The notes: generated by a model from the letters alone, not told the origin. A DNA stretch of 64,000 nt from Actibacterium pelagium (GCF_002285415.1 NZ_NSBU01000007.1:808501-872500); one strand, 5' to 3'. Numbered from the stretch's first letter, positions 27,086-35,893 are shown. A program made the numbers and translations.

Positions 27086-27382
27086 CTGGTGCAGCACTCA
27101 TTGGGATTGAACTCGCACGCAGGCCAGACGATCTAGGCCAAATATTCCCACGTCCAGCTTTCCGGTTTCCCGGACAGAAAAGGTTCAGTCGAAATCGCGA
27201 CGTCTGCTTCTCCTGCTCCTATGGCTAAATTGCCACCACTCACGGAACACAACCAGATTAGACGCATACTTCCGTAAGGGAAAGTAAGGGAAACCCGACA
27301 AGAGAAAGAATTTTTGGGAAAGTTAAGTGAATTAGTATCCACCTAGATTGGCGCCAGATAATAACTTAACTAAATCGTCTAA
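27086..27382. other. AT-rich spacer, no confident gene
   Basis: Between the minus-strand hairpin and luxR there is one minus-strand frame (27133-27342) ending WTWEYLA. It has no recognisable domain and no good ribosome site, and could be a small protein or the degraded end of a lost gene. Base composition drops clearly here and stays low until about 28830. Confidence 0.4.
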
Positions 27383-28174
27383 CTACTTATTTTTAATATA
27401 TATTTGGTTATGGAGGGAAGCCTTCAAGACAGCCTGCGCCGTTGTATCAACGTTCAGAACCTCTCTGGCCCGACGAAGGTGCTTTTCAACTGTCGCTGGT
27501 GTCAACTCAAGGATCTGCGCGATGTCTTGAGTCGTTTTTCCTTCACCAACCCATTCCAGCACTTCACGTTGCCGACTGGTCATATTCCGGTCTTTGCTCG
27601 AGAACGGCAGATCCATCAGCTTGAGGTGCGCGACATTGCAGAAGGCCAGGATTTTACGCCCGTGTTCGCTCCACAAGGCATCTACATAATCTTGGTCTTT
27701 GTCGGATTCAGTGGCCAGCCCCATGGCAGCCTTATGCCGCTTGCTCGCGCCACCGAAGCTTAGCGTATAACCAGCAGTCAGGTTAAATTTTTGATTTAAT
27801 TCCAGCACCTTACGCTCGCTCGAGGAAAGCTCTTTTCCGTCAAGCATTTCGGCCATTAACGACCAGCTTTTGGCGCCAACATTGTCCTTTGCCCATAGCA
27901 GCATCGGTCCGCTAAAGAACAAACGATCTTCGATGAACTGACGAACATAATCCGACGGTAAAGTCGTTAGGATCATAAAGTCGCTTGGGTCACCAAACGA
28001 ATTCATCGAGTTAAATCGCGTGTTCCCATAGATGATGCGTGTGAACCCAAACTCGCTCAACCAATTGCTCAAGAACTGCCACAGATCGTCGACGTGCTGC
28101 GCTGAAATTACGGCTTCGACGTCATTCAAAGATAGACCGTCACTGATAATTCTGGATTTGGTTATTTGGTCCAT
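27383..28174 (-). CDS. LuxR-family transcriptional regulator (solo, autoinducer-binding-like domain)
   Basis: 263 residues. The N-terminal part (about 25-180) has the layout of an autoinducer-binding domain (GFTRIIYGN; FNLTAGYTLSFGG). The C-terminal GerE helix-turn-helix is intact: LTPATVEKHLRRAREVLNV after SRQREVLEWVGEGKTTQDIA. No luxI-type synthase gene is in the window. At the positions of the acyl-homoserine-lactone pocket the usual W/Y/D residues seem replaced: the stretch corresponding to YxxxDP reads LFFSGP. It may therefore sense another ligand or act without one. It lies in AT-rich DNA just before the inositol locus, with no shown link to it. Confidence 0.85.
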   Translation of the reverse strand: MDQITKSRIISDGLSLNDVEAVISAQHVDDLWQFLSNWLSEFGFTRIIYGNTRFNSMNSFGDPSDFMILTTLPSDYVRQFIEDRLFFSGPMLLWAKDNVGAKSWSLMAEMLDGKELSSSERKVLELNQKFNLTAGYTLSFGGASKRHKAAMGLATESDKDQDYVDALWSEHGRKILAFCNVAHLKLMDLPFSSKDRNMTSRQREVLEWVGEGKTTQDIAQILELTPATVEKHLRRAREVLNVDTTAQAVLKASLHNQIYIKNK

Positions 28175-28747
28175 AGTCGCCAGTCTGCCCGGACAAATAC
28201 GCCTCAGGGCAAAAAGAGAGGGTACGCGTCATATCAATAGAGAAATTATGTTAGATGGTCGTCAAACTAGCGAATTAGTTACAGGTTTAACAATAGTAGG
28301 ATTACAGGAATTCTCTTATTTATACGCTTTCATCGCGTCATATTGCATCCACTTTTACCATAATACTTATTATTGGTTATTCAGGCGAACTAAACCGTTC
28401 AATTCAATTCTTTAAAAATAGTCAATTTGGGGTTCAAACGAATCTCGCGCTACGCACCCCACCGTTAACTGCGCGCCCAGTTCACGAACTCTATCCCTAA
28501 GATTGGACCGTAACACAGCCTAGGCTTTAATCAGAAGCCAAAATTCAGAAGTTTCATTTCCTTTACTCGAAGGTTTTTCCAAGAGCCAAATCAGAAAACT
28601 CACACTGCCCTCCTCTACGCCTGGACACTATCCCCGAGAATTTAGGCTTCCTGAACTAAATGCTTTTTCAAAAGATTTTTTAAGCCTCCAAAACTTCAAG
28701 TCGGATTCATTTTTTAAAACAACTGTGGCCCTCAGTCATTCAATTTC
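28175..28747. other. AT-rich intergenic region, no gene seen
   Basis: About 570 bases of clearly AT-rich sequence between the start of luxR and the first inositol-locus operator. Frames on both strands are short and show no domains or ribosome sites. It may hold regulatory sites for luxR or be the scar of a past insertion. Confidence 0.5.
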
Positions 28748-28761
28748 TGCAACCGGTTGCA
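28748..28761. promoter_or_regulatory. LacI-type operator (perfect palindrome) upstream of the first inositol operon
   Basis: TGCAACCGGTTGCA is a perfect 14-bp palindrome with the central CG typical of LacI-family operators. TTGACT at 28770 could serve as a -35 box just downstream. The same core recurs at 39133-39148 in front of iolD, and a LacI-family gene lies between (34816). Confidence 0.75.
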
Positions 28762-28855
28762 AAAAATGGTTGACTCAAACCTCCACAGACCGCAGGTTTA
28801 GTGTCGAAACCAGAGTCGGAGACTGCGAATGTTTCATTTGCAGTCAGGGGGAGCG

Positions 28856-29671
28856 ATGCTCGATTTCGGATTGAACCAAGTCACGATGCCGAATGCGACA
28901 TTCGATGAGTTTTTGTGTGTTGCAAAAGAATTGGGCTGTATCGGCGTAGAATTACGCAACGATTTGGGCCGCCCCTTTTTCGACGGTATAGGACCGCAGG
29001 AGGCTTATTCCTGTGCTAAAGATCACGGCTTACGAATCCTCGGATTGTCACAGGTTTACCCTTGCAACCGGTGGACAGAAAACACTGCCACAGAGGTTCG
29101 TGCGCTGATTGAAATTGCAGAGGCTGTTGGAGCAGAAACCATAAGTCTGATCCCCTGCAACGACGGCTCAGGTACTGATGAAAAGTCTCGATCTCAAGAT
29201 TTGCAGACAGCTTTGGAGAACTGCCTGCCCTTTCTCCAAGATGCCAATCAGGTGGCCTTGGTAGAGCCTTTGGGATTCACAAGGTCTTCTCTACGGCTGA
29301 AATCAGAGCTGGTCCAAGCGGTAGACGCTTTAGGCGCTCAGGATCATATCAAGCTGGTTCATGACACCTTTCACCATGCCTTGGCCGGTGAAGATCAACT
29401 CTTTCCCAAGCAAACCGGGATCGTGCACATCTCGGGTGTTGAGGCCAATATTCCTTATGACCACATGCAGGACGAGCACCGAATTTTGGTCGGTGGTGGC
29501 GACCGCCTGAATAACATTACCCAAATTCAGGCCCTTCTCGACGCCGGATATACCGGCGCCTTCTCTTTCGAATGTTTCGCGCCAGAAGTTCAAGGCCTCG
29601 CCCGCCCTGCCCGCGCGATCCGACAGTCAATCGATTTCATATCCTCGCAACTCAAGCAGAAGGCTGCGTGA
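28856..29671 (+). CDS. TIM-barrel sugar isomerase/epimerase, IolI-like (inosose isomerase)
   Basis: 271 residues from the ATG at 28856, where the family-like sequence MLDFGLNQVTMPN begins and AGGGGGAG lies close upstream; an ATG at 28829 with GGAG is also possible. It is an AP-endonuclease-2-type TIM barrel with metal-site motifs ALVEPLGF, LVHDTFHHALAG and FSFECFAPE, matching the IolI pattern. IolI isomerises inosose species. It heads the rightward operon with the sugar importer. Assignment as IolI rather than another epimerase of this superfamily is moderate. Confidence 0.8.
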   Translation: MLDFGLNQVTMPNATFDEFLCVAKELGCIGVELRNDLGRPFFDGIGPQEAYSCAKDHGLRILGLSQVYPCNRWTENTATEVRALIEIAEAVGAETISLIPCNDGSGTDEKSRSQDLQTALENCLPFLQDANQVALVEPLGFTRSSLRLKSELVQAVDALGAQDHIKLVHDTFHHALAGEDQLFPKQTGIVHISGVEANIPYDHMQDEHRILVGGGDRLNNITQIQALLDAGYTGAFSFECFAPEVQGLARPARAIRQSIDFISSQLKQKAA

Positions 29672-29753
29672 TGCGCGGGTATTGATTAGCCCCACTGGGG
29701 GAAGTTCCGGTGAAACGCACGGTGTGCCGGACACCATTTTTGGGAGGAAACTC

Positions 29754-30692
29754 ATGAAGAAGACATTTGTCGCGGCTGGTATTGCCGCAATGATGGGAAC
29801 CAGCGCAATGGCGCAGGAAATCGGCGCAACCTTTTCCCGGTTTGACGATAACTGGCTGACCGTTCTGCGTAATGGCATGGTTGAATATGCCGAGTCGATT
29901 GATGGGCTGGTTTACCAGCAGGAAGATGCGTCTGACGACCTAGCGAAGCAAATCGACCAGGTGAAGAACTTCGTGGCATCCGGCGTGGACGCTATCATCG
30001 TGAACATCGTCGATACCTCGGCCGGTGCTGCTGTTTCAGCCGCGGCTGGCAACGTGCCGCTGGTCTATGTGAACCGTGAGCCCGACAACGTGAACGAGCT
30101 GCCGCCGACCCAGGCCTTCGTCGCGTCGAACGAGATCGAATCCGGCACCCTCTCTGCCTTTGAGGTCTGCAAAAACCTGCGTGCTGCCGGCAAAGGCAGC
30201 GGTGCGCGCGGTTACCTAATGAACGGCCAGCTGTCGAACCAGGCGGCTGTGCAGCGTTCCAAGGACGTTCATGACGTGATCGGCATGGACATGTGTAACT
30301 TCATGGAGATCATCGACGAACAGACCGCAAACTGGTCGCGTGATGAAGCTCAGGACCTTATGACCAACTGGATGTCCTCGGGTGAGCCTTTTGACTTTGT
30401 ACTGGCCAACAATGACGAGATGGCAATTGGTGCGATCCAAGCGATGAAAGCTGCTGGCATGGACATGGCCGACGTTCAGGTTGGTGGTGTTGACGCATCG
30501 CAGGACGCCCTTCTGGTGATGGCAGCAGGCGATTATGACGTCACCGTTTTCCAGGATTCTGTCGGTCAAGGAACCGGCTCTATCGACGCTGCGCTCAAGC
30601 TGATCGCAGGCGAGAAAGTGGATAGCAAAGTCTACATCCCGTTCGTTCTGGTGACCCCAGAGAACATGGATGACTTCCTGGATAAGAACTAA
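29754..30692 (+). CDS. Sugar (probably inositol) ABC transporter, periplasmic binding protein
   Basis: 312 residues from the ATG at 29754, preceded by GGGAGGAAA. A signal peptide ends at SAMAQ (about residue 21). The rest is a periplasmic-binding-protein fold of the ribose/galactose type: RNGMVEYAESIDGL, LVYVNREPDN, FVLANNDEMAIGAIQAMKAA and VGGVDASQDAL. The context makes myo-inositol or a relative the likely ligand. The following hairpin at 30713 separates it from the permease and is typical of operons that express the binding protein in excess. Confidence 0.9.
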   Translation: MKKTFVAAGIAAMMGTSAMAQEIGATFSRFDDNWLTVLRNGMVEYAESIDGLVYQQEDASDDLAKQIDQVKNFVASGVDAIIVNIVDTSAGAAVSAAAGNVPLVYVNREPDNVNELPPTQAFVASNEIESGTLSAFEVCKNLRAAGKGSGARGYLMNGQLSNQAAVQRSKDVHDVIGMDMCNFMEIIDEQTANWSRDEAQDLMTNWMSSGEPFDFVLANNDEMAIGAIQAMKAAGMDMADVQVGGVDASQDALLVMAAGDYDVTVFQDSVGQGTGSIDAALKLIAGEKVDSKVYIPFVLVTPENMDDFLDKN

Positions 30693-30712
30693 GCGACTTA
30701 ACCCGTAAAATC

Positions 30713-30737
30713 GGACGGCGCGATTTCAGCGCCGTCC
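30713..30737 (+). other. Intercistronic hairpin after the binding-protein gene
   Basis: 9-bp stem (30713-30721 with 30729-30737) with seven-base loop and only a weak T-stretch, between the binding-protein and permease genes. Such elements stabilise the upstream message or attenuate read-through. Confidence 0.7.
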
Positions 30738-30767
30738 TTCCCACTACCCCAAAACTGGGAGAGGCAA

Positions 30768-31841
30768 ATGGCTGACACGAGCCACGGCACCGGAGGCCTG
30801 ACCTTTGACAAATCCAAAAGGTCCTGGCCGAACGAACTGAACATCCTGCTGGCACTGATCATCATCATCGTGATTTTCGAAGCCATCGGACAATTCGCGC
30901 CATACATGCGCGACCAAAGCTTCCTTTTCGACACAAAGGACCGCTTTGACAGCATCTTCAACGAAGCGCGGCTTCAAATTATCGTCCTACAGGTGGCCAT
31001 TATCGGCATCATCGCACTGGGCGTGACCCAAGTCATCATCACCGCCGGGATCGACCTTTCGTCTGGTCCATTGGTCGCGGCGACGGCCATGATCGCGATG
31101 AGTTTCGCGCAGACCGAACTAGTGAATGGCCAGCCCAACCCCAAAGCCCTGTTCGGCACTTGGGCGATGGACCTGCCCGTTATCGTCCCTGTGGTGATCG
31201 GCCTGACCTTTGGCGCCATGATCGGGGCAATCAACGGCACATTTGTCGCCTATCTACGCATTCCACCCTTCATCGCGACATTGGGCATGTTCCTGATTTG
31301 CCGCGGCATCGCGCTGTGGTGGTCCGGTGGTAACCCGGTTTCATTCCCGACAGACTCTTACGCCTTTCTTGGCTCAGGCATGATGCCTGTGGTCTGGTTC
31401 GTGGCGCTGGCGATCGTCTTCCAGCTGATCATGAGCTTCACGGTGTACGGCAAACACACCTATGCCATTGGGTCCAACGAAGAAGCCGCGCGCATGTCCG
31501 GCATCAACGTCAGACGCCACAAGGTCATGGTCTATATGATCGCCTCGATCCTGGCGGCCTTTGCGGGCATCGTCCTCAGCTCGAAAGCATCTACGGCACA
31601 GGCCGGTATGGGCGAATTCTATGAACTGTTTGCCATCGCGATGGCGGTTATCGGCGGCATCAGCCTAACCGGTGGTCGCGGGTCGATCATCGGCACCGTG
31701 CTTGGCGCAATGGTTCTGGGCGTTATCCGCTCGGGGTTCACCTACATCAAACTGGACGGTTCGTACCAGTTGATGGCCATGGGTGCGATCATCATCGCTG
31801 CGGTCATTCTTGACCAGTACCGACAACGAAACCGAGCATAG
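30768..31841 (+). CDS. Sugar ABC transporter permease (RbsC/inositol type)
   Basis: 357 residues with eight to ten hydrophobic segments and the motifs of ribose-type permeases: ALGVTQVIITAGIDLSSG, INGTFVAYLRIPPFIATLGM, AIGSNEEAARMSGINVR and AVIGGISLTGGRGSIIGT. It forms the channel of the importer with the preceding binding protein and the following ATPase. GGGAGAGG stands a few bases before the ATG. Confidence 0.93.
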   Translation: MADTSHGTGGLTFDKSKRSWPNELNILLALIIIIVIFEAIGQFAPYMRDQSFLFDTKDRFDSIFNEARLQIIVLQVAIIGIIALGVTQVIITAGIDLSSGPLVAATAMIAMSFAQTELVNGQPNPKALFGTWAMDLPVIVPVVIGLTFGAMIGAINGTFVAYLRIPPFIATLGMFLICRGIALWWSGGNPVSFPTDSYAFLGSGMMPVVWFVALAIVFQLIMSFTVYGKHTYAIGSNEEAARMSGINVRRHKVMVYMIASILAAFAGIVLSSKASTAQAGMGEFYELFAIAMAVIGGISLTGGRGSIIGTVLGAMVLGVIRSGFTYIKLDGSYQLMAMGAIIIAAVILDQYRQRNRA

Positions 31842-31856
31842 TCAGGAGAGACAGAT

Positions 31857-32636
31857 ATGAGCGAAGATATCGTTCTGAAAACCGAAGACCTGACCAAGCA
31901 TTATGGCGGTGTTCACGCGCTGGAAGGCGCAGACTTCGAAATGCGCAAAGGCGAGCACGTCGCGATCATGGGCGATAACGGTGCTGGCAAATCGACCTTC
32001 GTGCGCCAGATCACCGGGGTGGAACAACGCACTCGCGGCAAGGTCTGGCTGTACGGAGATGAGGTGCAATTCGACGGACCGCTGGATGCGCGCGAAGCCG
32101 GGATCGAGACCGTGTTCCAGACCTTGGCTCTGGCCGATGATCTGGACGTTCCCGACAACCTGTTCCTAGGGCGCGAAAAGACCTATGCCGACTGGCTGGG
32201 CCCCTTCCGCCTGCTGGACTACAAGGCCATGCGTCAGGCAACCATCGACGGGTTGAACCGCACCGCGGTGAAGATCCCCAACATCCGCAACACCATCCGA
32301 AACATGTCGGGCGGTCAGCGGCAATGTGTGGCGATTGCACGTACAGCGACCTTCCATTCCAAGCTGACCATCATGGACGAACCCACGGCGGCGCTTGGGG
32401 TTCAGGAGACCGCGCAGGTGGAAAACATCATCCGCACTTTGAAGGATGAAGGTGAGCCGTTGATCCTGATCAGCCACAACATGCGGCAGGTGCTGGATCT
32501 GGTGGATCGCATCGTCGTCTTCCGGCGCGGCCGCATCGTGGCCAACCTGAAAAAGGAAGAGACCGACGGTCAGGACATCGTTGCCTATATCACCGGTGCC
32601 AAAACCGGCGAAGAGTATATGGAGCACGCGCTCTGA
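31857..32636 (+). CDS. Sugar ABC transporter ATP-binding protein (single domain)
   Basis: 259 residues with one nucleotide-binding domain: Walker A MGDNGAGKST at about 38-47, signature MSGGQRQCVAIA, Walker B LTIMDEPTAALG and the switch histidine in LILISHNM. Most ribose-type importers have a fused double ATPase of about 500 residues. This one is half that size, like fructose-type FrcA, and must dimerise. It follows the permease by 15 bases. Confidence 0.92.
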   Translation: MSEDIVLKTEDLTKHYGGVHALEGADFEMRKGEHVAIMGDNGAGKSTFVRQITGVEQRTRGKVWLYGDEVQFDGPLDAREAGIETVFQTLALADDLDVPDNLFLGREKTYADWLGPFRLLDYKAMRQATIDGLNRTAVKIPNIRNTIRNMSGGQRQCVAIARTATFHSKLTIMDEPTAALGVQETAQVENIIRTLKDEGEPLILISHNMRQVLDLVDRIVVFRRGRIVANLKKEETDGQDIVAYITGAKTGEEYMEHAL

Positions 32637-32790
32637 GGCGCGATCTTAACCTGATCGGGCGACAGCTCGAAAAATCCGGCGCCGGGCGTTCAATCCCCTT
32701 CTACGCCCGCGCCCGTTGCTCCTTGGCCAGGTCGGCCTCGTGGAACAACCACTTGGCCCCGCTGCACTCCAGTTTTGAAAAGGACGCCAG

Positions 32791-33936
32791 ATGACCGGCT
32801 ATTTCACCAAAGTCGATTGCCGGATCGAAGTTTTCGAGGCCCTGATCGCAGAACGCCTTAGCCCCGACTGTTTGCGCTTTGCAGACCGTGTCGAAAACAA
32901 CATCCCGATTTATGAGGCCGAGCAGGTCAAAACCGCCCTCGCCTCTTCTTTTCAACGACAGGCTCTGATGGCCGAATGGGCCAATGTACTGGCAGACCAT
33001 TCAGGCGCTGTCGTTCTGAAAGGCGCGGTCCCAGACCTTCAGGCAATCGACGACGCAACCGCGATCTATGAAACCATCATCGAAGAAGAGCGGTTGGCCA
33101 ACAGCGGCGGCGATCACTTCGGCGAACGCGGCGCGAATGACCGCGTCTGGAACTCTCTGCAAAAGCTCTGCCTGCGTGACTCGGCTGTTTTTGCCCGCTA
33201 TTTCGCAAGCCCCGCCATCGCCGCCATCAGCGAAGCATGGCTTGGCCCGTGGTACCAAATGACAACGCAGGTGAACCTCGTGCGTCCCGGCGGAAAAGCG
33301 CAGGTCTGCCATCGGGATTATCACCTTGGCTTCATGACCGAAGAGCAGTCCCAAAGCTTTCCGGCACGCGCGCATCTATTGTCCCCCTCCCTGACCCTGC
33401 AAGGTGCCGTCGCCCATTGCGACATACCGATAGAAAGCGGCCCGACAAAGCTGTTGCCGAACTCTCAACGCTATGGCCCGGGCTATCTGGCGACCCTGCT
33501 GCCAGAGTTTCGCGAGGTCTTTGAAAACCACCACGTCCAACTTCCACTGGAAAAGGGCGACGGTCTTTTCTTCAACCCTGGGACCTTCCACGCAGCCGGC
33601 GACAACAGTTCCGCAGATATCGAACGAATGGCTAACCTGATGCAGATCGGTTCGGCGATGGGGCGCACGCTAGAACGGATTGATCGCACCGCCATGGTGC
33701 GGGCCCTCTACCCTGCCCTAATGGATCTTGGCCTGACCGGTTCAAAGCGCGCAGCAACCATTGGGGCCGCCGCCGAAGGTTATCCCTTCCCAACAAATCT
33801 GGACACAGATCCGCCGATTGGGGGGCTTGCCTCGGAAAGTCAGGCCGAACTTCTGGCAAGGGCTCTTGACGAAAGGATGTCTTTAGAGGACTTCGAAACA
33901 GCATTAAATCAAAACAGGGCGCGACGTTTGCCCTGA
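32791..33936 (+). CDS. Phytanoyl-CoA dioxygenase (PhyH) family Fe(II)/2-oxoglutarate oxygenase
   Basis: 381 residues, with AAAAGGA seven bases before the ATG. The facial triad can be read: His174-x-Asp176 in QVCHRDYHLG and His267 in FFNPGTFHAAG, with a candidate 2-oxoglutarate-binding Arg279 (ERM). The family hydroxylates or oxidatively demethylates small molecules using O2 and 2-oxoglutarate. It is placed between the importer and an SDR gene in the inositol locus, about 155 bases after the ATPase. The textbook inositol route has no oxygenase step. The substrate is therefore unknown; a modified (for example O-methylated) inositol is a guess from context. Confidence 0.85.
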   Translation: MTGYFTKVDCRIEVFEALIAERLSPDCLRFADRVENNIPIYEAEQVKTALASSFQRQALMAEWANVLADHSGAVVLKGAVPDLQAIDDATAIYETIIEEERLANSGGDHFGERGANDRVWNSLQKLCLRDSAVFARYFASPAIAAISEAWLGPWYQMTTQVNLVRPGGKAQVCHRDYHLGFMTEEQSQSFPARAHLLSPSLTLQGAVAHCDIPIESGPTKLLPNSQRYGPGYLATLLPEFREVFENHHVQLPLEKGDGLFFNPGTFHAAGDNSSADIERMANLMQIGSAMGRTLERIDRTAMVRALYPALMDLGLTGSKRAATIGAAAEGYPFPTNLDTDPPIGGLASESQAELLARALDERMSLEDFETALNQNRARRLP

Positions 33937-33971
33937 TCAAGAATTCCTCGCGCTACAAAGGACCGAAACAG

Positions 33972-34730
33972 ATGACTGACCAGTTTGCGAAGTACCCAAG
34001 CCTTGAAGGCAAAACGGTATTTGTCACCGGGGGCGCATCCGGGATCGGCGCACGGATCGTTCGGGCATTTGCCGATCAGGGGGCCAAGGTTGGTATTCTC
34101 GATATCGACGAAGCGGGTGGCAAGGCCATGCTGTCCGAGATCGGGAACACCCACGCGTTTGCGGCCTGTGATCTGCGTGACATTGACGCCTTAAAAACTG
34201 CTATGGATCAACTGGTCTCGGCGATTGGACCGGCGCAGGTTTTGGTCAACAACGCCGCGCGCGACGACCGGCACGACTGGACCGATGTAACGCCAGAGTA
34301 CTGGGACGAGCGTATGGCGACCAACCTGCGCCACATGTTCTTTGCGATCCAGGCCGTTGCTCCAGGGATGATCGAAGCCGGAAGCGGATCGATCATCAAC
34401 ATGGGGTCGAACTCTTGGTGGGAAGCCGGCGGAGGTTTCCCGGCCTACACAACCGCAAAGTCGGCGGTGCATGGCCTGACCCGCAGCATGGCCCGCGATT
34501 TGGGGCCGCATAGGATCCGCGTAAACACCGTGGTTCCGGGTTGGATCATGACAGAGCGTCAGAAAGAACTTTGGGTAACGCCCGAGGCTTTGGCCAAACA
34601 TCTGGACCGGCAATGCCTGCCGGACCCGATTGATCCGGTCTACGTGGCACGCATGGTGGTGTTCCTTGCCTCTGATGATGCGGCAATGTGCAGCGCCAAC
34701 AATTTCATGGTTGAAGGAGGTTCGATCTAA
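33972..34730 (+). CDS. SDR family oxidoreductase
   Basis: 252 residues. Classical short-chain dehydrogenase: cofactor motif TGGASGIGARI at about 20-30, Asp at the end of strand two (GILDIDEAG) pointing to NAD(H), VNNAARDD in place of the usual NNAG, a catalytic serine in MGSNSWW, and YTTAK with Tyr and Lys. It follows the PhyH-family gene by 35 bases and precedes lacI. It presumably oxidises a hydroxyl of the imported polyol or of the oxygenase product; the substrate is not known. Confidence 0.88.
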   Translation: MTDQFAKYPSLEGKTVFVTGGASGIGARIVRAFADQGAKVGILDIDEAGGKAMLSEIGNTHAFAACDLRDIDALKTAMDQLVSAIGPAQVLVNNAARDDRHDWTDVTPEYWDERMATNLRHMFFAIQAVAPGMIEAGSGSIINMGSNSWWEAGGGFPAYTTAKSAVHGLTRSMARDLGPHRIRVNTVVPGWIMTERQKELWVTPEALAKHLDRQCLPDPIDPVYVARMVVFLASDDAAMCSANNFMVEGGSI

Positions 34731-34774
34731 CGCCGCTAGGTTTCTTTTTACAAAGGGATTAATAGCTCTGATGT

Positions 34775-34787
34775 CGAATCGGATTCG
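34775..34787. promoter_or_regulatory. Possible autoregulatory operator of the LacI gene
   Basis: CGAATC-G-GATTCG is a perfect 6+1+6 inverted repeat 29 bases before the lacI start. It differs from the two TGCAACCGGTTGCA sites, so a different protein or mode of binding is possible. Confidence 0.4.
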
Positions 34788-34815
34788 GTGATGACGAAGA
34801 ACGGAAAGTAAGACG

Positions 34816-35817
34816 ATGGCAGTGACGTTGAAAGAAGTTGCAGAACGCGCGGGTGTTTCACGCTCGGCCGTTTCACGCACTTTCACCAAAGGTGCGTCTG
34901 TCTCTGCCAAAACCCGGCGAAAGGTCGAAAAAGCCGCGAACGAACTGGGGTATCACCCCAACGCGCTTGCATCGTCGCTGACCACGGGTCGGACCAAACT
35001 GATTGGCTTGGTGTCGAACAACTTCCACAACCCGATCTTCCTCGAAGTCTTCGACCTGTTTACCCGCGGCCTGCAAGACTGCGGATTGCGGCCCTTGCTT
35101 GTGAACCTGTCTGACGAGGTTAACCCGCAGGACTCGGTTCGGATGATGGCCCAGTATTCGGTCGACGGCGTCGTCGTCGCCTCATCCACCCTGCCCCCGG
35201 GATTTTCCAAAGCGTTTCGTGACTTCGGCATTCCGGTGGTCCACGCTTTCGGTCGGTCCTCTTCCTCACCACAGGTCCATGTGGTCGGTATCGACAACGT
35301 AGAATGCGGTCGCATGGCCGCCCGGGAACTGGTTGCCCGAGGCTACGACGATGTTGGCTTCCTTGGCGGCCCGGAACAGGCAACTTCGACACAGGACCGC
35401 TATACCGGGTTCATGTCGGAAATGGCCCAGCATCCGCATATCAAAACCAGCTACTCATATGCGGACGCCTATTCGTTTGACGCAGGACGCCGCGAGATGT
35501 TGCGCCTTCTCAAAGAGCCTACAGCGCAGGCCTATTTCTGCGGGGATGACGTTCTTTCGATCGGTGCGCTATCCGCGATTGAAGACAGCGATCTGTCCTG
35601 CCCAGACGACATCGGCATCATCGGGCTGAACGACATGGAGATGTCCGGTTGGGAAAACATCAACCTGACGACGATCCACCAGCCGATCCGGCAGATCATC
35701 ACCTCGTCGATTGAGCTGATGGTCGCGATGCTGGACGAGCCAGAGCGCCTCCCAGAGGCGCGTATCTTCCCCTGCTCTGTCGTCGAACGCGGCACCCTTC
35801 GCGCGATCAAAGGTTAA
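34816..35817 (+). CDS. LacI family transcriptional regulator, probable regulator of the inositol locus
   Basis: 333 residues. The N-terminal helix-turn-helix VTLKEVAERAGVSRSAVSR (residues 3-21) and hinge helix (YHPNALASSLTTG) are intact, followed by a periplasmic-binding-protein-like effector domain. It sits after the SDR gene in the rightward block. The palindromes at 28748 and 39133, in front of the two rightward catabolic operons, are its likely targets. The inducer would be an inositol-pathway intermediate (inference). Confidence 0.92.
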   Translation: MAVTLKEVAERAGVSRSAVSRTFTKGASVSAKTRRKVEKAANELGYHPNALASSLTTGRTKLIGLVSNNFHNPIFLEVFDLFTRGLQDCGLRPLLVNLSDEVNPQDSVRMMAQYSVDGVVVASSTLPPGFSKAFRDFGIPVVHAFGRSSSSPQVHVVGIDNVECGRMAARELVARGYDDVGFLGGPEQATSTQDRYTGFMSEMAQHPHIKTSYSYADAYSFDAGRREMLRLLKEPTAQAYFCGDDVLSIGALSAIEDSDLSCPDDIGIIGLNDMEMSGWENINLTTIHQPIRQIITSSIELMVAMLDEPERLPEARIFPCSVVERGTLRAIKG

Positions 35818-35838
35818 CCGCTGCCACCTGGCCAAAGC

Positions 35839-35871
35839 TCATATGCTGGTCATATGCAGATCATACGCCAG
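35839..35871 (+). repeat. Three tandem 11-bp repeats
   Basis: TCATATGCTGG, TCATATGCAGA and TCATACGCCAG follow each other directly. The 11-base period is close to one helical turn. They lie between the lacI stop and the terminator hairpin. Confidence 0.7.
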
Positions 35872-35893
35872 TAATATCGTCGGATTTCGCAGA

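Noticed and set aside
27086-27160. tRNA-like stretch (GTTCAATCC and a terminal CACCA on the minus strand)
   Set aside because: No matching acceptor stem, anticodon arm or D-arm could be folded.
29063-29073. Additional partial copy of the operator (TGCAACCGGTG) inside the IolI-like gene
   Set aside because: The palindrome is broken after the centre and it lies in coding sequence; a chance match is likely.
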